Position numbers and translations under genes: made by a program. A stretch of DNA of 64,000 nucleotides from Quadrisphaera setariae (GTDB lineage: Bacteria; Actinomycetota; Actinomycetes; Actinomycetales; Quadrisphaeraceae). The notes beneath the pieces were generated by a model. The model had not been told where the DNA came from, searched no databases, and saw only the letters and a list, made by a program, of their open reading frames with translations. The stretch spans positions 248,001 to 312,000 of the forward strand of contig NZ_VKAC01000006.1 of NCBI RefSeq assembly GCF_008041935.1, given 5' to 3'. Shown piece by piece: positions 57,492-64,000 of the stretch (position 1 is its first letter; the number at the start of each line of letters is the position of its first letter).

Positions 57492-58175
57492 TCAGGTGAG
57501 CGGCGAGCCTTCCAGGCGCGCCAGCAGGTCGGCCGCGTCGTCGTAGAGCGGGGCGTCCGGGGCCTCACCGCGCAGCAGCTCGTCGCAGAACCCGCCGGAG
57601 CGCACGAGCACCACGCCCACCCCGGCGGCGTGCGCCGAGCGCGCGTCCCACGGGGAGTCGCCCACGGCCACCGCGCGCTGGGCCCCCACCTTCTGCGCTG
57701 CCACCGAGAAGAGGTCTCCCGCGGGCTTGGACGCCTCGACGTCGTCGGCGGTGGTGACGGCGTCGACCACCTCGTCGACCAGGTCCGCTCCGATGATCGC
57801 GCAGTGGCGCTCCAGCAGGTCGCCCGGACTGGAGGACGCCAGCACCACCGCCAGCCCCCGCTCGTGGCACGCCCGCAGGAGGTCGGCGGCGCCGGGCAGG
57901 GCGGGCACCCGGTCCAGCAGCGCCAGGTACTCGGTCTTCCACGCCTCGCGCACGGCGTCGCCGTGCTCGCGCTCGACGTCGTCGCCGGCGACGGCGGCCA
58001 CGAGCTGGTCGCCGCCCATCCCCACCGCGCGGTGCAGGTGCGGTGCTGGGACGACGACGCCGACCCCCTGGAAGGCGCGGGTCCACGCCACGACGTGCTG
58101 GTAGTTCGAGTCGACGAGGGTGCCGTCGACGTCGAAGAGGACCGCGTCCGGAAGGTCGTTCGTCGAGGCATCCAT
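57492..58175 (-). CDS. HAD-superfamily phosphatase
   Basis: 227 residues from ATG 58175. Motif I AVLFDVDGTLVDS (about 11-23) supplies the Asp nucleophile. A helical cap follows (HVVAWTRAFQGVGVVVP). Motif II is VVLASSSPGDLLE, motif III Lys is in VEASKPAGDLF and motif IV is VAVGDSPWDARSAHAAGV. This is a subfamily IA phosphatase like phosphoglycolate or beta-phosphoglucomutase relatives. It probably hydrolyses a small phosphate ester. It is divergent from galE, with 38 bp between starts. Confidence 0.9.
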   Translation of the reverse strand: MDASTNDLPDAVLFDVDGTLVDSNYQHVVAWTRAFQGVGVVVPAPHLHRAVGMGGDQLVAAVAGDDVEREHGDAVREAWKTEYLALLDRVPALPGAADLLRACHERGLAVVLASSSPGDLLERHCAIIGADLVDEVVDAVTTADDVEASKPAGDLFSVAAQKVGAQRAVAVGDSPWDARSAHAAGVGVVLVRSGGFCDELLRGEAPDAPLYDDAADLLARLEGSPLT

Positions 58176-58213
58176 CGTGGGAGCCTCGCACCCTCCGTGT
58201 AGCGTCGCGAACC

Positions 58214-59248
58214 GTGCGCATCCTGGTGACGGGCGGAGCGGGGTACATCGGCAGCCACACGGTGGTGTCGCTGCTGGAGGAGGGACACGACGTCGTCGTC
58301 CTGGACGACCTGTCCAACGCGAGCGCCGAGGCGGTGCGGCGGGTCGGTGAGATCGCCGGCCGCGAGGTCGAGCTGCTCGAGGTGGACGTCACCGACGAGG
58401 CCGCCGTGCTGGACGCGCTGCAGCGCGTGCGTCCCGAGGCGGTGGTGCACTTCGCGGCGCTCAAGGCCGTGGGCGAGTCGGTGGCCCAGCCCGAGAGGTA
58501 CTACCGCACCAACGTCGGCGGCAGCCTCAACCTCGTCAAGGCGATGGACGCCGTCGACTGCCGCACCCTCGTCTTCTCCTCCTCCGCCACCGTCTACGGC
58601 GCGGCCACGCAGATGCCGCTCACCGAGGACGCGCCGCTCGGCGCCACCAACCCCTACGGGTGGACCAAGTTCATGGTCGAGCAGGTCCTCCGAGACGTCG
58701 CCACCAGCGACGACCGCTGGTCGGTGGCGCTGCTGCGCTACTTCAACCCGGTGGGCGCCCACCCGTCGGGCCGCATCGGGGAGGACCCGCGGGGCATCCC
58801 CAACAACCTCGTCCCGTTCATCGCCCAGGTGGCCGTGGGCCGCCGCGAGCAGCTGACGATCTTCGGGGACGACTTCGACACCCCCGACGGCACCGGCGTT
58901 CGCGACTACATCCACGTGGTCGACCTCGCCGAGGGCCACGTCGCCGCGCTGCGGGCGCTCGCGGGCCTGTCCGGCGGGGGGCGCGGTGCCGGCGCCCGCG
59001 CCTGGAACCTCGGCACCGGCCGCGGCTCCTCCGTGCGCGAGGTGGTGGCGGCCTTCGAGAGGGCGTGCGGGCACGAGGTCCCCGTGCGGGTGGCCGCCCG
59101 CCGCCCGGGCGACGTGGCGGTCTCCTTCGCGGACCCGGCCCGGGCCCGGGCCGACCTCGGCTGGACGGCGCAGCGCGGCCTGGACGAGATGTGCGCTGAC
59201 ACCTGGCGCTGGCAGACCGCCAACCCCCAGGGCTACGCCAGCGCCTGA
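58214..59248 (+). CDS. galE: UDP-glucose 4-epimerase
   Basis: 344 residues from GTG 58214. It opens with the NAD motif VTGGAGYIGSHTVVSLLEEGH, then VVVLDDLSNAS and VVHFAALKAVGESV. SSSATVYGAATQMPLTED carries the catalytic Ser, and NPYGWTKFMVEQVLRD the Tyr-x-x-x-Lys (about 151-155). LLRYFNPVGAHPSGRIGEDP is the strong GalE signature. It interconverts UDP-glucose and UDP-galactose, and so could feed the polysaccharide operon at 22-30 kb. Confidence 0.96.
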   Translation: MRILVTGGAGYIGSHTVVSLLEEGHDVVVLDDLSNASAEAVRRVGEIAGREVELLEVDVTDEAAVLDALQRVRPEAVVHFAALKAVGESVAQPERYYRTNVGGSLNLVKAMDAVDCRTLVFSSSATVYGAATQMPLTEDAPLGATNPYGWTKFMVEQVLRDVATSDDRWSVALLRYFNPVGAHPSGRIGEDPRGIPNNLVPFIAQVAVGRREQLTIFGDDFDTPDGTGVRDYIHVVDLAEGHVAALRALAGLSGGGRGAGARAWNLGTGRGSSVREVVAAFERACGHEVPVRVAARRPGDVAVSFADPARARADLGWTAQRGLDEMCADTWRWQTANPQGYASA

Positions 59249-59258
59249 CGCATGAGCC

Positions 59259-59342
59259 CAGCGTGCTCGATTAGTCACGCTGAGTTATATCGCTGCAGGA
59301 GTTCGTCGCCGCTCCGGCGTGTCTCCTCCGTTTCACGCCGGA
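59259..59342. promoter_or_regulatory. Two inverted repeats in the galE-GGDEF/EAL gap
   Basis: CAGCGTG...CACGCTG (59259-59265/59276-59282, 10-nt loop) lies 10 nt after galE. TCCGGCGTG...CACGCCGGA (59313-59321/59334-59342, 12-nt loop) precedes the GGDEF/EAL start. Between them is an AT-richer patch with TTATAT (59285-59290), a possible -10. The first may end galE and the second may be an operator or leader hairpin. Confidence 0.45.
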
Positions 59343-59371
59343 TCGGTGACGCCCGGTGACACCCTCAGACC

Positions 59372-61405
59372 ATGCTCACGTCGCCGTGGTCACCGAGCGC
59401 ACAGACGGTGACCCCACCGTCCGCGCGCCGCGACCGCGCCGCCGCCGCGGGGGTCCGGGCCGCCGTCTGGCAGCTCGACCTCCTCACCGGTGAGCTCACC
59501 TGGTCCGAGGGGATGCACCGGATCGCCGGCAGCGACCCCGCCACCACCGCACCCTCCATGCAGTGGTGGACCTCCCTGGTGGTCCCCGCCGACCGCGCTC
59601 GCGTGCGCGCCTGGCTGCTCGTGGTGCGCGAGGCGCGGCGCGGCGGCGAGGAGCAGTTCGACCTCGTCGGAGCCGACGGCGTCCACCGCCGCGTCCACGC
59701 CTGGACCGAGGTGGAGCTCGACGGGCGCGGCGAGGCCGTCCGGCTGTACGGCTCCGCCGTCGACATCACCGCCGCCGCCCCCCTCGGTCAGCGCGACCCC
59801 CTCACCGACCTCGCGACCCGCCCCGCGCTGCTCGCGCACCTGGAGGCGGACGCCCGCGAGGCGGAGCGCCAGCGCCGCCGCGGTGGTGCGGTGCTCGCCC
59901 TGGTCGACCTCGACAGGTTCTCCGTGCTCGACGACGCGCTCGGCCGCGCCTCCGGCGACCGCGTGCTCGTGGCCTGCGCCGACCGCCTGCGCACCGCCGC
60001 CCCGCGGGGCGCTGTGGTGGCCCGGCTCGACGGCGACGTCTTCGCCGTGGCCGTCAGCGCCGTCAGCGCCGTCACCGGTGCCTGCGCGACGGACGCCGGT
60101 GCCCTCGCCGAGCAGCTGGCCGCCGCCCTGCGCCGTCCCGTCGTCGTCCCCGGCCTGGCCGACCCGCTGTCGCTGACCGCCTCGATCGGGCTGGTCACCA
60201 CCACCGGTGACGAGGTCGGCGCCGACGACGTCGTCCGCCGGGCGGGCCTGGCCCTGCGCCGGGCCAAGCGCGAGGGGCGAGACCGCGCGGTCCAGTACGC
60301 CCCGGCGCTGGAGGAGGCCGCGGTCCGGCGGGTGCGCACCGAGGCGATGCTGCGCTCGGCCCTCGACGCCGGCCGCATGCAGGTGCTCTACCAGCCCGTC
60401 ATCGACCTGGCCAGCGGCGAGGTGGTCGGCGTGGAGGCGCTGGCCCGGGTCCTGGACCCCGAGCAGGGTCCCCTCTCGCCCCTCGTCTTCATCGAGGTGG
60501 CCGAGGAGACCGGCCTGGTGACCCGCATGGACGAGTGGGTGCTCGGCCGGGCCAGCGGCCTGGCGCAGCGCTGGAGCCCTCCGGCCTCCGGGGCCCCGAC
60601 CGCCATCGCCCTGCCCGAGACCGACCGCGTGGCCGTCCAGGGTCCGCGCCACGCGGTGCCCACCGTGGCGGTCAACATGTCCTCGCGGACCCTGTCACGG
60701 CCCGACCTCGCGCTGCTCGTGCGCGGTGCCCTCCAGAGGTCGGGATCCGATCCCGCCCGCCTCCTCGTGGAGATCACCGAGCACTCCCTGCTCGACCAGG
60801 GCGAGCACGCCCGCCGCACCCTCGACGGGCTCACCGACCTCGGCGTGGGCGTGGGCATCGACGACTTCGGCACCGGCTGGTCGGCCCTCAGCTACCTGTC
60901 CGCGCTCGAGCTGGCGTTCATGAAGGTGGACCGGGCCTTCGTCGCGCGCCTGGGCACGGACACCTCCGCCACCGCCGTGGTGCAGGCGGTCATCGACCTC
61001 GCCCACGCCCACCACCTCACCGTCATCGCCGAGGGCATCGAGACCGAGCAGCAGGCCCGCATGCTCGTCGAGATGGGCTGCGACCACGGCCAGGGCTACT
61101 GGTTCGGGCGCCCCACCCCCGAGCCCGACCTCGACGCCGTGGTCAGCTCGTGGCACGAGCGGGCCCGCACCGCCCGCTTCGGCGCCTGGGCCGCCGCTGC
61201 CGCACCGGTCCCCGCCCAGCCCCTCGCGCCCGTCCCCGCGCCGTCGCTCGCCCCGTCCCCGGGGCGACCGGTGGTGCCCGTGCCGTCGGCGTCACCCGTG
61301 CCGTCGGCGTCGCAGGTGCCGCCAGCGGCGGCAGCGGCTGCGCCGTCGGCCACCGGCACCTCGGCGCGCTCGCTGCGCCAGAGAGCCCTCAGCCTGCGCC
61401 CCTGA
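59372..61405 (+). CDS. PAS-GGDEF-EAL protein, probable c-di-GMP phosphodiesterase
   Basis: 677 residues from ATG 59372; no clear ribosome-binding site. A PAS-like domain (about 25-130, WQLDLLTGELTWSEGMHRIAG) is followed by a GGDEF domain in which the active loop reads ARLDGDVFAV instead of GGDEF, so it is probably inactive in synthesis. The EAL domain (about 325-600) is complete: VGVEALARV, NMSSRTLS, EITEHSLLD, GIDDFGTGWSALSYL, KVDRAFV and VIAEGIET. It should degrade c-di-GMP, possibly with GTP sensed by the degenerate GGDEF. A 75-residue Pro/Ala/Val-rich tail is disordered. Confidence 0.93.
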   Translation: MLTSPWSPSAQTVTPPSARRDRAAAAGVRAAVWQLDLLTGELTWSEGMHRIAGSDPATTAPSMQWWTSLVVPADRARVRAWLLVVREARRGGEEQFDLVGADGVHRRVHAWTEVELDGRGEAVRLYGSAVDITAAAPLGQRDPLTDLATRPALLAHLEADAREAERQRRRGGAVLALVDLDRFSVLDDALGRASGDRVLVACADRLRTAAPRGAVVARLDGDVFAVAVSAVSAVTGACATDAGALAEQLAAALRRPVVVPGLADPLSLTASIGLVTTTGDEVGADDVVRRAGLALRRAKREGRDRAVQYAPALEEAAVRRVRTEAMLRSALDAGRMQVLYQPVIDLASGEVVGVEALARVLDPEQGPLSPLVFIEVAEETGLVTRMDEWVLGRASGLAQRWSPPASGAPTAIALPETDRVAVQGPRHAVPTVAVNMSSRTLSRPDLALLVRGALQRSGSDPARLLVEITEHSLLDQGEHARRTLDGLTDLGVGVGIDDFGTGWSALSYLSALELAFMKVDRAFVARLGTDTSATAVVQAVIDLAHAHHLTVIAEGIETEQQARMLVEMGCDHGQGYWFGRPTPEPDLDAVVSSWHERARTARFGAWAAAAAPVPAQPLAPVPAPSLAPSPGRPVVPVPSASPVPSASQVPPAAAAAAPSATGTSARSLRQRALSLRP

Positions 61406-62444
61406 GCCACCCGAGCAGCCGCTCCACGGGCCACGTCGTCACCACCCGGTCCGGGTCCACCCCGGCGGCCGCGGCCCGCGCCACCCCGAACGGCCGCCAG
61501 TCCAGCTGCCCGGGGGCGTGCGCGTCGGTGTCGATGCTCACCAGGCAGCCCGCCTCCAGCGCCTGGCGCAGCAGGCGCATCGGCGGGTCGAGCCGCTCCG
61601 GCCGGGAGTTCACCTCCACCGCCACGCCCCGCTCGGCGCAGCGCGCGAAGACCGCGGCGGCGTCGAAGGGCGCCTCGGGCCGCTTCGCCGGCCGGTGCAC
61701 GTCGGCGCCGGGGCTCACCAGCCGGCCCGTGCAGTGCCCCAGCACCCGCACCCGCGGGTGCTCCAGGGCGCCCAGCATCCGGGCGGTCATCTCCTCGCTG
61801 CTGCTGCGCCCCCCGAGGCGGCTGTGCACCGAGGCGACGACGACGTCGACGCGCTCCAGCAGCTCGTCCGGGCAGTCCAGCCCGCCCGCCTCGGTGATGT
61901 CCACCTCGATGCCCGACAGCAGCCGGAACGGCGCCAGCTGTCCCGCCACCGACGCCACGAGGTCCAGCTGGCGCTCCAGCCGCTGCGGCGACAGTCCGTT
62001 CGCCACCCGCAGCCCTCCGGAGTGGTCGGTGAGGGCCAGGTACTCGTGCCCCAGCTCCACGGCCGTCGCCGCCACCTCGTGCGGAGGCGACCCGCCGTCG
62101 CTCCAGTCGCTGTGCACGTGCAGGTCTCCCCGCAGGGCGGCCAGCAGCGCCTCGCCGTCGTCGTCCAGGGGCGCCAGGGGCCCGGACTCCTCCCGGCGCC
62201 GCTCCAGCTCCGCCAGGTAGTCCGGCTGCTGCCCCCGGGAGGCCTGAGCGGCCACCGCGGCGGTCTTCGGCCCGACGCCCCTCAGCTCCGTGAGCGTGCC
62301 GTCGGCGAGCCGCTGGGACAGCTCCTCCGCCGGCAGGGCCGCCAGCACCGCGGCCGCCGTGCGGAACGCCTTCACCCGCGGCGTGGCGGCCTGCTCCCGC
62401 TCGAGGAGGAAGGCCGTGCGGCGCAGCGCGTCCACCGGGTGCAC
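61389..62444 (-). CDS. PHP-domain protein with N-terminal helix-hairpin-helix
   Basis: 351 residues from GTG 62444; the ATG nearby is out of frame. Residues about 1-75 are helical, with FLLEREQAATPRVKAFRTAA and the hairpin LTELRGVGPKTAAVAAQ, as in Pol-beta-like and PolX proteins. The PHP domain (about 105-345) has the metal ligands in LRGDLHVHSDWSDGG, LALTDHSGG, LSGIEVDI, VVASVHS, VLGHCTG and IDTDAHAPGQL. It resembles the PolX C-terminus without the polymerase. A metal-dependent phosphoesterase or nuclease is likely. It overlaps the end of the EAL gene by 17 nt. Confidence 0.9.
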   Translation of the reverse strand: MHPVDALRRTAFLLEREQAATPRVKAFRTAAAVLAALPAEELSQRLADGTLTELRGVGPKTAAVAAQASRGQQPDYLAELERRREESGPLAPLDDDGEALLAALRGDLHVHSDWSDGGSPPHEVAATAVELGHEYLALTDHSGGLRVANGLSPQRLERQLDLVASVAGQLAPFRLLSGIEVDITEAGGLDCPDELLERVDVVVASVHSRLGGRSSSEEMTARMLGALEHPRVRVLGHCTGRLVSPGADVHRPAKRPEAPFDAAAVFARCAERGVAVEVNSRPERLDPPMRLLRQALEAGCLVSIDTDAHAPGQLDWRPFGVARAAAAGVDPDRVVTTWPVERLLGWLRGAG

Positions 62445-62555
62445 CGCCCCATCCCACCAGCGATCGCGCCGGGGCGCCGCCCGCGGGCGACGGCCCGAGG
62501 TCCGGAAGGGGGTTGCTCTGAGCGCCCGGGACCCGTGATGCTCGGGGGCAGCGCG

Positions 62556-62561
62556 TACGAT
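62556..62561 (+). promoter_or_regulatory. -10 element of the 6C RNA promoter
   Basis: TACGAT lies 7-8 nt before the predicted 5' end of the small RNA. No good -35 match is visible 16-18 nt upstream in the GC-rich sequence, which is common for actinobacterial promoters. Confidence 0.5.
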
Positions 62562-62568
62562 CTTCCTC

Positions 62569-62672
62569 GACCCCCGTGCGAGGGACTCCGGGTGAGCGCA
62601 GCTCACCGGCGCCCCCCGGGAGGACCCTGGACCCGTCGTCCGGGCGGCGGGACCCCCCCTCTCGCCGCCCGG
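62569..62672 (+). ncRNA. 6C small RNA
   Basis: This intergenic segment has the hallmarks of the actinobacterial 6C RNA. A short hairpin CCTCG/CGAGG is at 62565-62569/62579-62583. A GGTGAGC-GCA-GCTCACC hairpin (62591-62607) is followed by a run of six C at 62612-62617. A second stem CCGGGCGGCG/CGCCGCCCGG (62640-62649/62663-62672) has a loop carrying seven C (62653-62659). The two C-rich single-stranded segments give the family its name and pair with G-rich target mRNAs. The last stem doubles as a terminator. It lies between divergent protein genes and has no open frame of its own. Recognised from memory of the family, not by a covariance search. Confidence 0.78.
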
Positions 62673-62752
62673 GCGGCGGCCGGAGGCCCTCCTGAGGCCC
62701 CTGCGCTGGGGTTTCCGCTGATGATCAGCGGTGGCGCCGCTACCGTTCAGGG

Positions 62753-63004
62753 ATGGAGCGCAGCCGGCGCCTCGACGACGACGCCCTCGCCGAGGAGATC
62801 GAGCTGTACGGGGACCTCGTCGTCGCCGCCTCGGAGGCGGGTGACGTCCTCCCGCAGGCCGAGATCGACCGCCTCCTGGGCGTCGAGGTGACCGCCGACC
62901 CCCCGCAGGGCTCCGGCGGCGGCTCCGCTGCGCCCGACCAGGTGATCGACGGGTCCCGCGACGGGGCCGGACGAGGGGCGGTCGCGCAGCCCCCCGGGGC
63001 CTGA
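62753..63004 (+). CDS. Small conserved acidic protein
   Basis: 83 residues from ATG 62753. The first half (RLDDDALAEEIELYGDLVVAASEAGDVLPQAEIDRLLGV without interruption) is amphipathic and helical, a pattern that recurs in small actinobacterial proteins of unknown role. The second half is Gly/Pro/Ser-rich and probably disordered. No Cys or membrane segment. It follows the 6C RNA by 80 bp and precedes the phosphate transport genes by 64 bp, so the RNA could influence its translation. Confidence 0.75.
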   Translation: MERSRRLDDDALAEEIELYGDLVVAASEAGDVLPQAEIDRLLGVEVTADPPQGSGGGSAAPDQVIDGSRDGAGRGAVAQPPGA

Positions 63005-63068
63005 CGCCCGCTGCCTTAACCTGGCACTCCCGGCACGGCCGGACCCGACCGTCCCTGGAGCACCACCC

Positions 63069-63695
63069 ATGCGCCTGCTGCCGCGCGACAGCGCGATCTT
63101 CGACGACGTCACGGCGCTGGCGGAGCACGTGGTCGTCGGGGCGGACGTCCTGGTGCGGATGCTCGGCGAGGACGGCGCGGACCGCTCCGACCTCGCCGAC
63201 CGCCTCGTCGCCGTGGAGCGGGCCGCCGACGACGCCACCCGCCTCGTGGTCCGTCGCGTCACGTCGAGCTTCGTCACCCCCTACGACCGCCGCGACCTCG
63301 TCGCCCTCGCGCACGGCCTCGACGACTGCGTCGACGCCCTCGCCGAGGTCGCCGCCGTCGTCATGGCCACCGGGGTGGGGGAGCTGCCCGCCGCCGTGGT
63401 CGAGCAGGTGGCCCTCGTCCAGCGGCAGGCCGAGGTCACCGCCCCCGCCATGGCCCGGCTGCGCTCCGTGCGCGACCTGGTCGACTACTGGGTGGAGGTG
63501 CGCCGCCTCGAGCACGAGGTGGGCCGGACCCACCTGGCCGTCCTGGCGCAGGTGCACCGCGGCGGGCTCCGCGCGACCGCGGACGTGCTCGACGCCGTCG
63601 CCGCCACGGAGGTCGCCTCCCGCCTGGCCGCCGTGGCCCGCGCCTTCGAGCAGGTCTCGCGCACCGTCGAGACCATCGCCGTCCAGGAGGCCTGA
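63069..63695 (+). CDS. DUF47 (PhoU-like) accessory protein of Pit
   Basis: 208 residues from ATG 63069. All-helical PhoU-like fold: FDDVTALAEHVVVGADVLVRML, LVAVERAADDATRLVVRRVTSSFVTPYDRRDLVALAHGLDDCVDAL, and RLEHEVGRTHLAVLAQV. The segment TPYDRRD followed by DDCVD is the DUF47 hallmark that binds metal. Such proteins regulate the low-affinity phosphate transporter Pit, which is the next gene (4 bp after). Cytoplasmic, membrane-associated. Confidence 0.93.
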   Translation: MRLLPRDSAIFDDVTALAEHVVVGADVLVRMLGEDGADRSDLADRLVAVERAADDATRLVVRRVTSSFVTPYDRRDLVALAHGLDDCVDALAEVAAVVMATGVGELPAAVVEQVALVQRQAEVTAPAMARLRSVRDLVDYWVEVRRLEHEVGRTHLAVLAQVHRGGLRATADVLDAVAATEVASRLAAVARAFEQVSRTVETIAVQEA

Positions 63696-63699
63696 GCCG

Positions 63700-64000
63700 G
63701 TGGACCCCGCCACCGGGACGGTCCTCGCCGTCGTGGTCGTCGCAGCGCTCGTCTTCGCCGTCGTGAACGGCGCCCACGACGCCAGCGACGTCATCGCCAC
63801 CCCGGTGGTCACCGGCGCCCTGACGCCGCTGGCGGCCCTCGTGATCGCGGCCGTGCTCAACGGGCTAGGGGGCATGCTGGGCAGCCGGCTCGCCGAGACG
63901 GTGGCCTACGGCGTGCTGACCCCCCTCGACGGCGCGGCCGGGCTGGTCCTCGTGCTCGCAGCACTGGTGGGGGCCACGGCCTGGAACCTCCTCACCTGGT
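63700..64000 (+). CDS. pit: Inorganic phosphate transporter PiT family, 5' part
   Basis: 100 residues from GTG 63700 to the window edge. Motif FAVVNGAHDASDVIATPVVTGAL (about 19-41) is the PiT/PHO-4 signature (N-G-x-H-D in the first repeat). Helices VLAVVVVAALVFAVVNGA, LTPLAALVIAAVLNGLGGML and AAGLVLVLAALVGATAWNLLTW are visible. It imports metal-phosphate with protons. It follows the DUF47 regulator by 4 bp, the usual pair. The remaining two thirds are outside the window. Confidence 0.92.
   Translation, partial: MDPATGTVLAVVVVAALVFAVVNGAHDASDVIATPVVTGALTPLAALVIAAVLNGLGGMLGSRLAETVAYGVLTPLDGAAGLVLVLAALVGATAWNLLTW

Overview
The window is about 64 kb of very GC-rich DNA. Features that point to an actinobacterium are many GTG starts, 1-4 nt gene overlaps, ANTAR/GAF regulators, an Asp23 envelope-stress operon, class E/F sortase and DUF4397/DUF4333 families, and an apparent 6C small RNA. 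A chemotaxis-receptor remnant and a diguanylate cyclase repertoire suggest a motile or once-motile relative of the Kineosporia/Kineococcus/Quadrisphaera type. That placement is inference. The window is chromosomal in character (argG, trpB-type synthase, galE, pit, tRNA-Lys); no plasmid, phage or CRISPR locus was seen.

Layout. 1-8.6 kb: a methyltransferase (cut by the left edge), a receptor remnant, then six ANTAR proteins (four with a clear GAF domain, one degenerate, one with a zinc-knuckle tail instead) interleaved with STAS proteins and a fatty-acid desaturase. 8.7-12.6 kb: two membrane proteins and a six-gene, overlap-coupled Asp23/AmaP operon. 13.1-18.5 kb: a PAS-GAF-SpoIIE phosphatase, a STAS protein, a coiled-coil protein, a second desaturase and a divergent TetR regulator with palindromic operators. 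18.7-21.3 kb: arsenic resistance (ACR3 pump and ArsC-like protein diverging from ArsR and an ArsN-like acetyltransferase). 22.1-29.7 kb: an exopolysaccharide operon (GtrA, GT2, GT4, GH8, cellulose-synthase-like GT2, GT-C) ended by an 18-bp hairpin. 30.2-35.2 kb: another GT-C enzyme, a sortase/DUF4397 pair, a small Cys-rich protein and a GH13 glycosidase. 35.2-35.9 kb: a scar made of a frameshifted STAS fragment and an integrase C-terminus beside tRNA-Lys(UUU). 36-45 kb: dehydrogenases, hydrolases, an aldo/keto reductase, a tandem pair of GGDEF proteins, a DinB-like protein and a WYL regulator. 45.4-52 kb: argG, trpB2, a HATPase protein and a DUF3516-type helicase. 52-57.5 kb: a holin-like membrane protein, an ECF sigma factor with putative anti-sigma, and a sugar-oxidation operon behind a LacI-type operator. 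57.5-64 kb: HAD phosphatase, galE, a GGDEF/EAL protein, a PHP protein, a 6C RNA, a small protein, and DUF47 plus Pit phosphate uptake (cut by the right edge).

How it fits together. The first 18 kb looks like a stress and signalling block. GAF sensors with ANTAR RNA-binding tails, STAS antagonists, a PP2C phosphatase, HATPase kinases elsewhere in the window, membrane desaturases and the Asp23 envelope system are what a partner-switching general stress response would need, but no sigma-B-type factor lies in the window. The polysaccharide operon synthesises and trims a beta-glucan-like polymer. Its synthase lacks a PilZ domain, so any control by the three c-di-GMP proteins here would be indirect.

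The least explained items are the dense ANTAR array with a degenerate and a zinc-tailed member, two families of intergenic palindromic repeats (45.3/41.5 kb and 52.0/54.0 kb), a 26-bp perfect palindrome at 4.23 kb, and the GGDEF pair whose catalytic halves are much more alike than their membrane halves.
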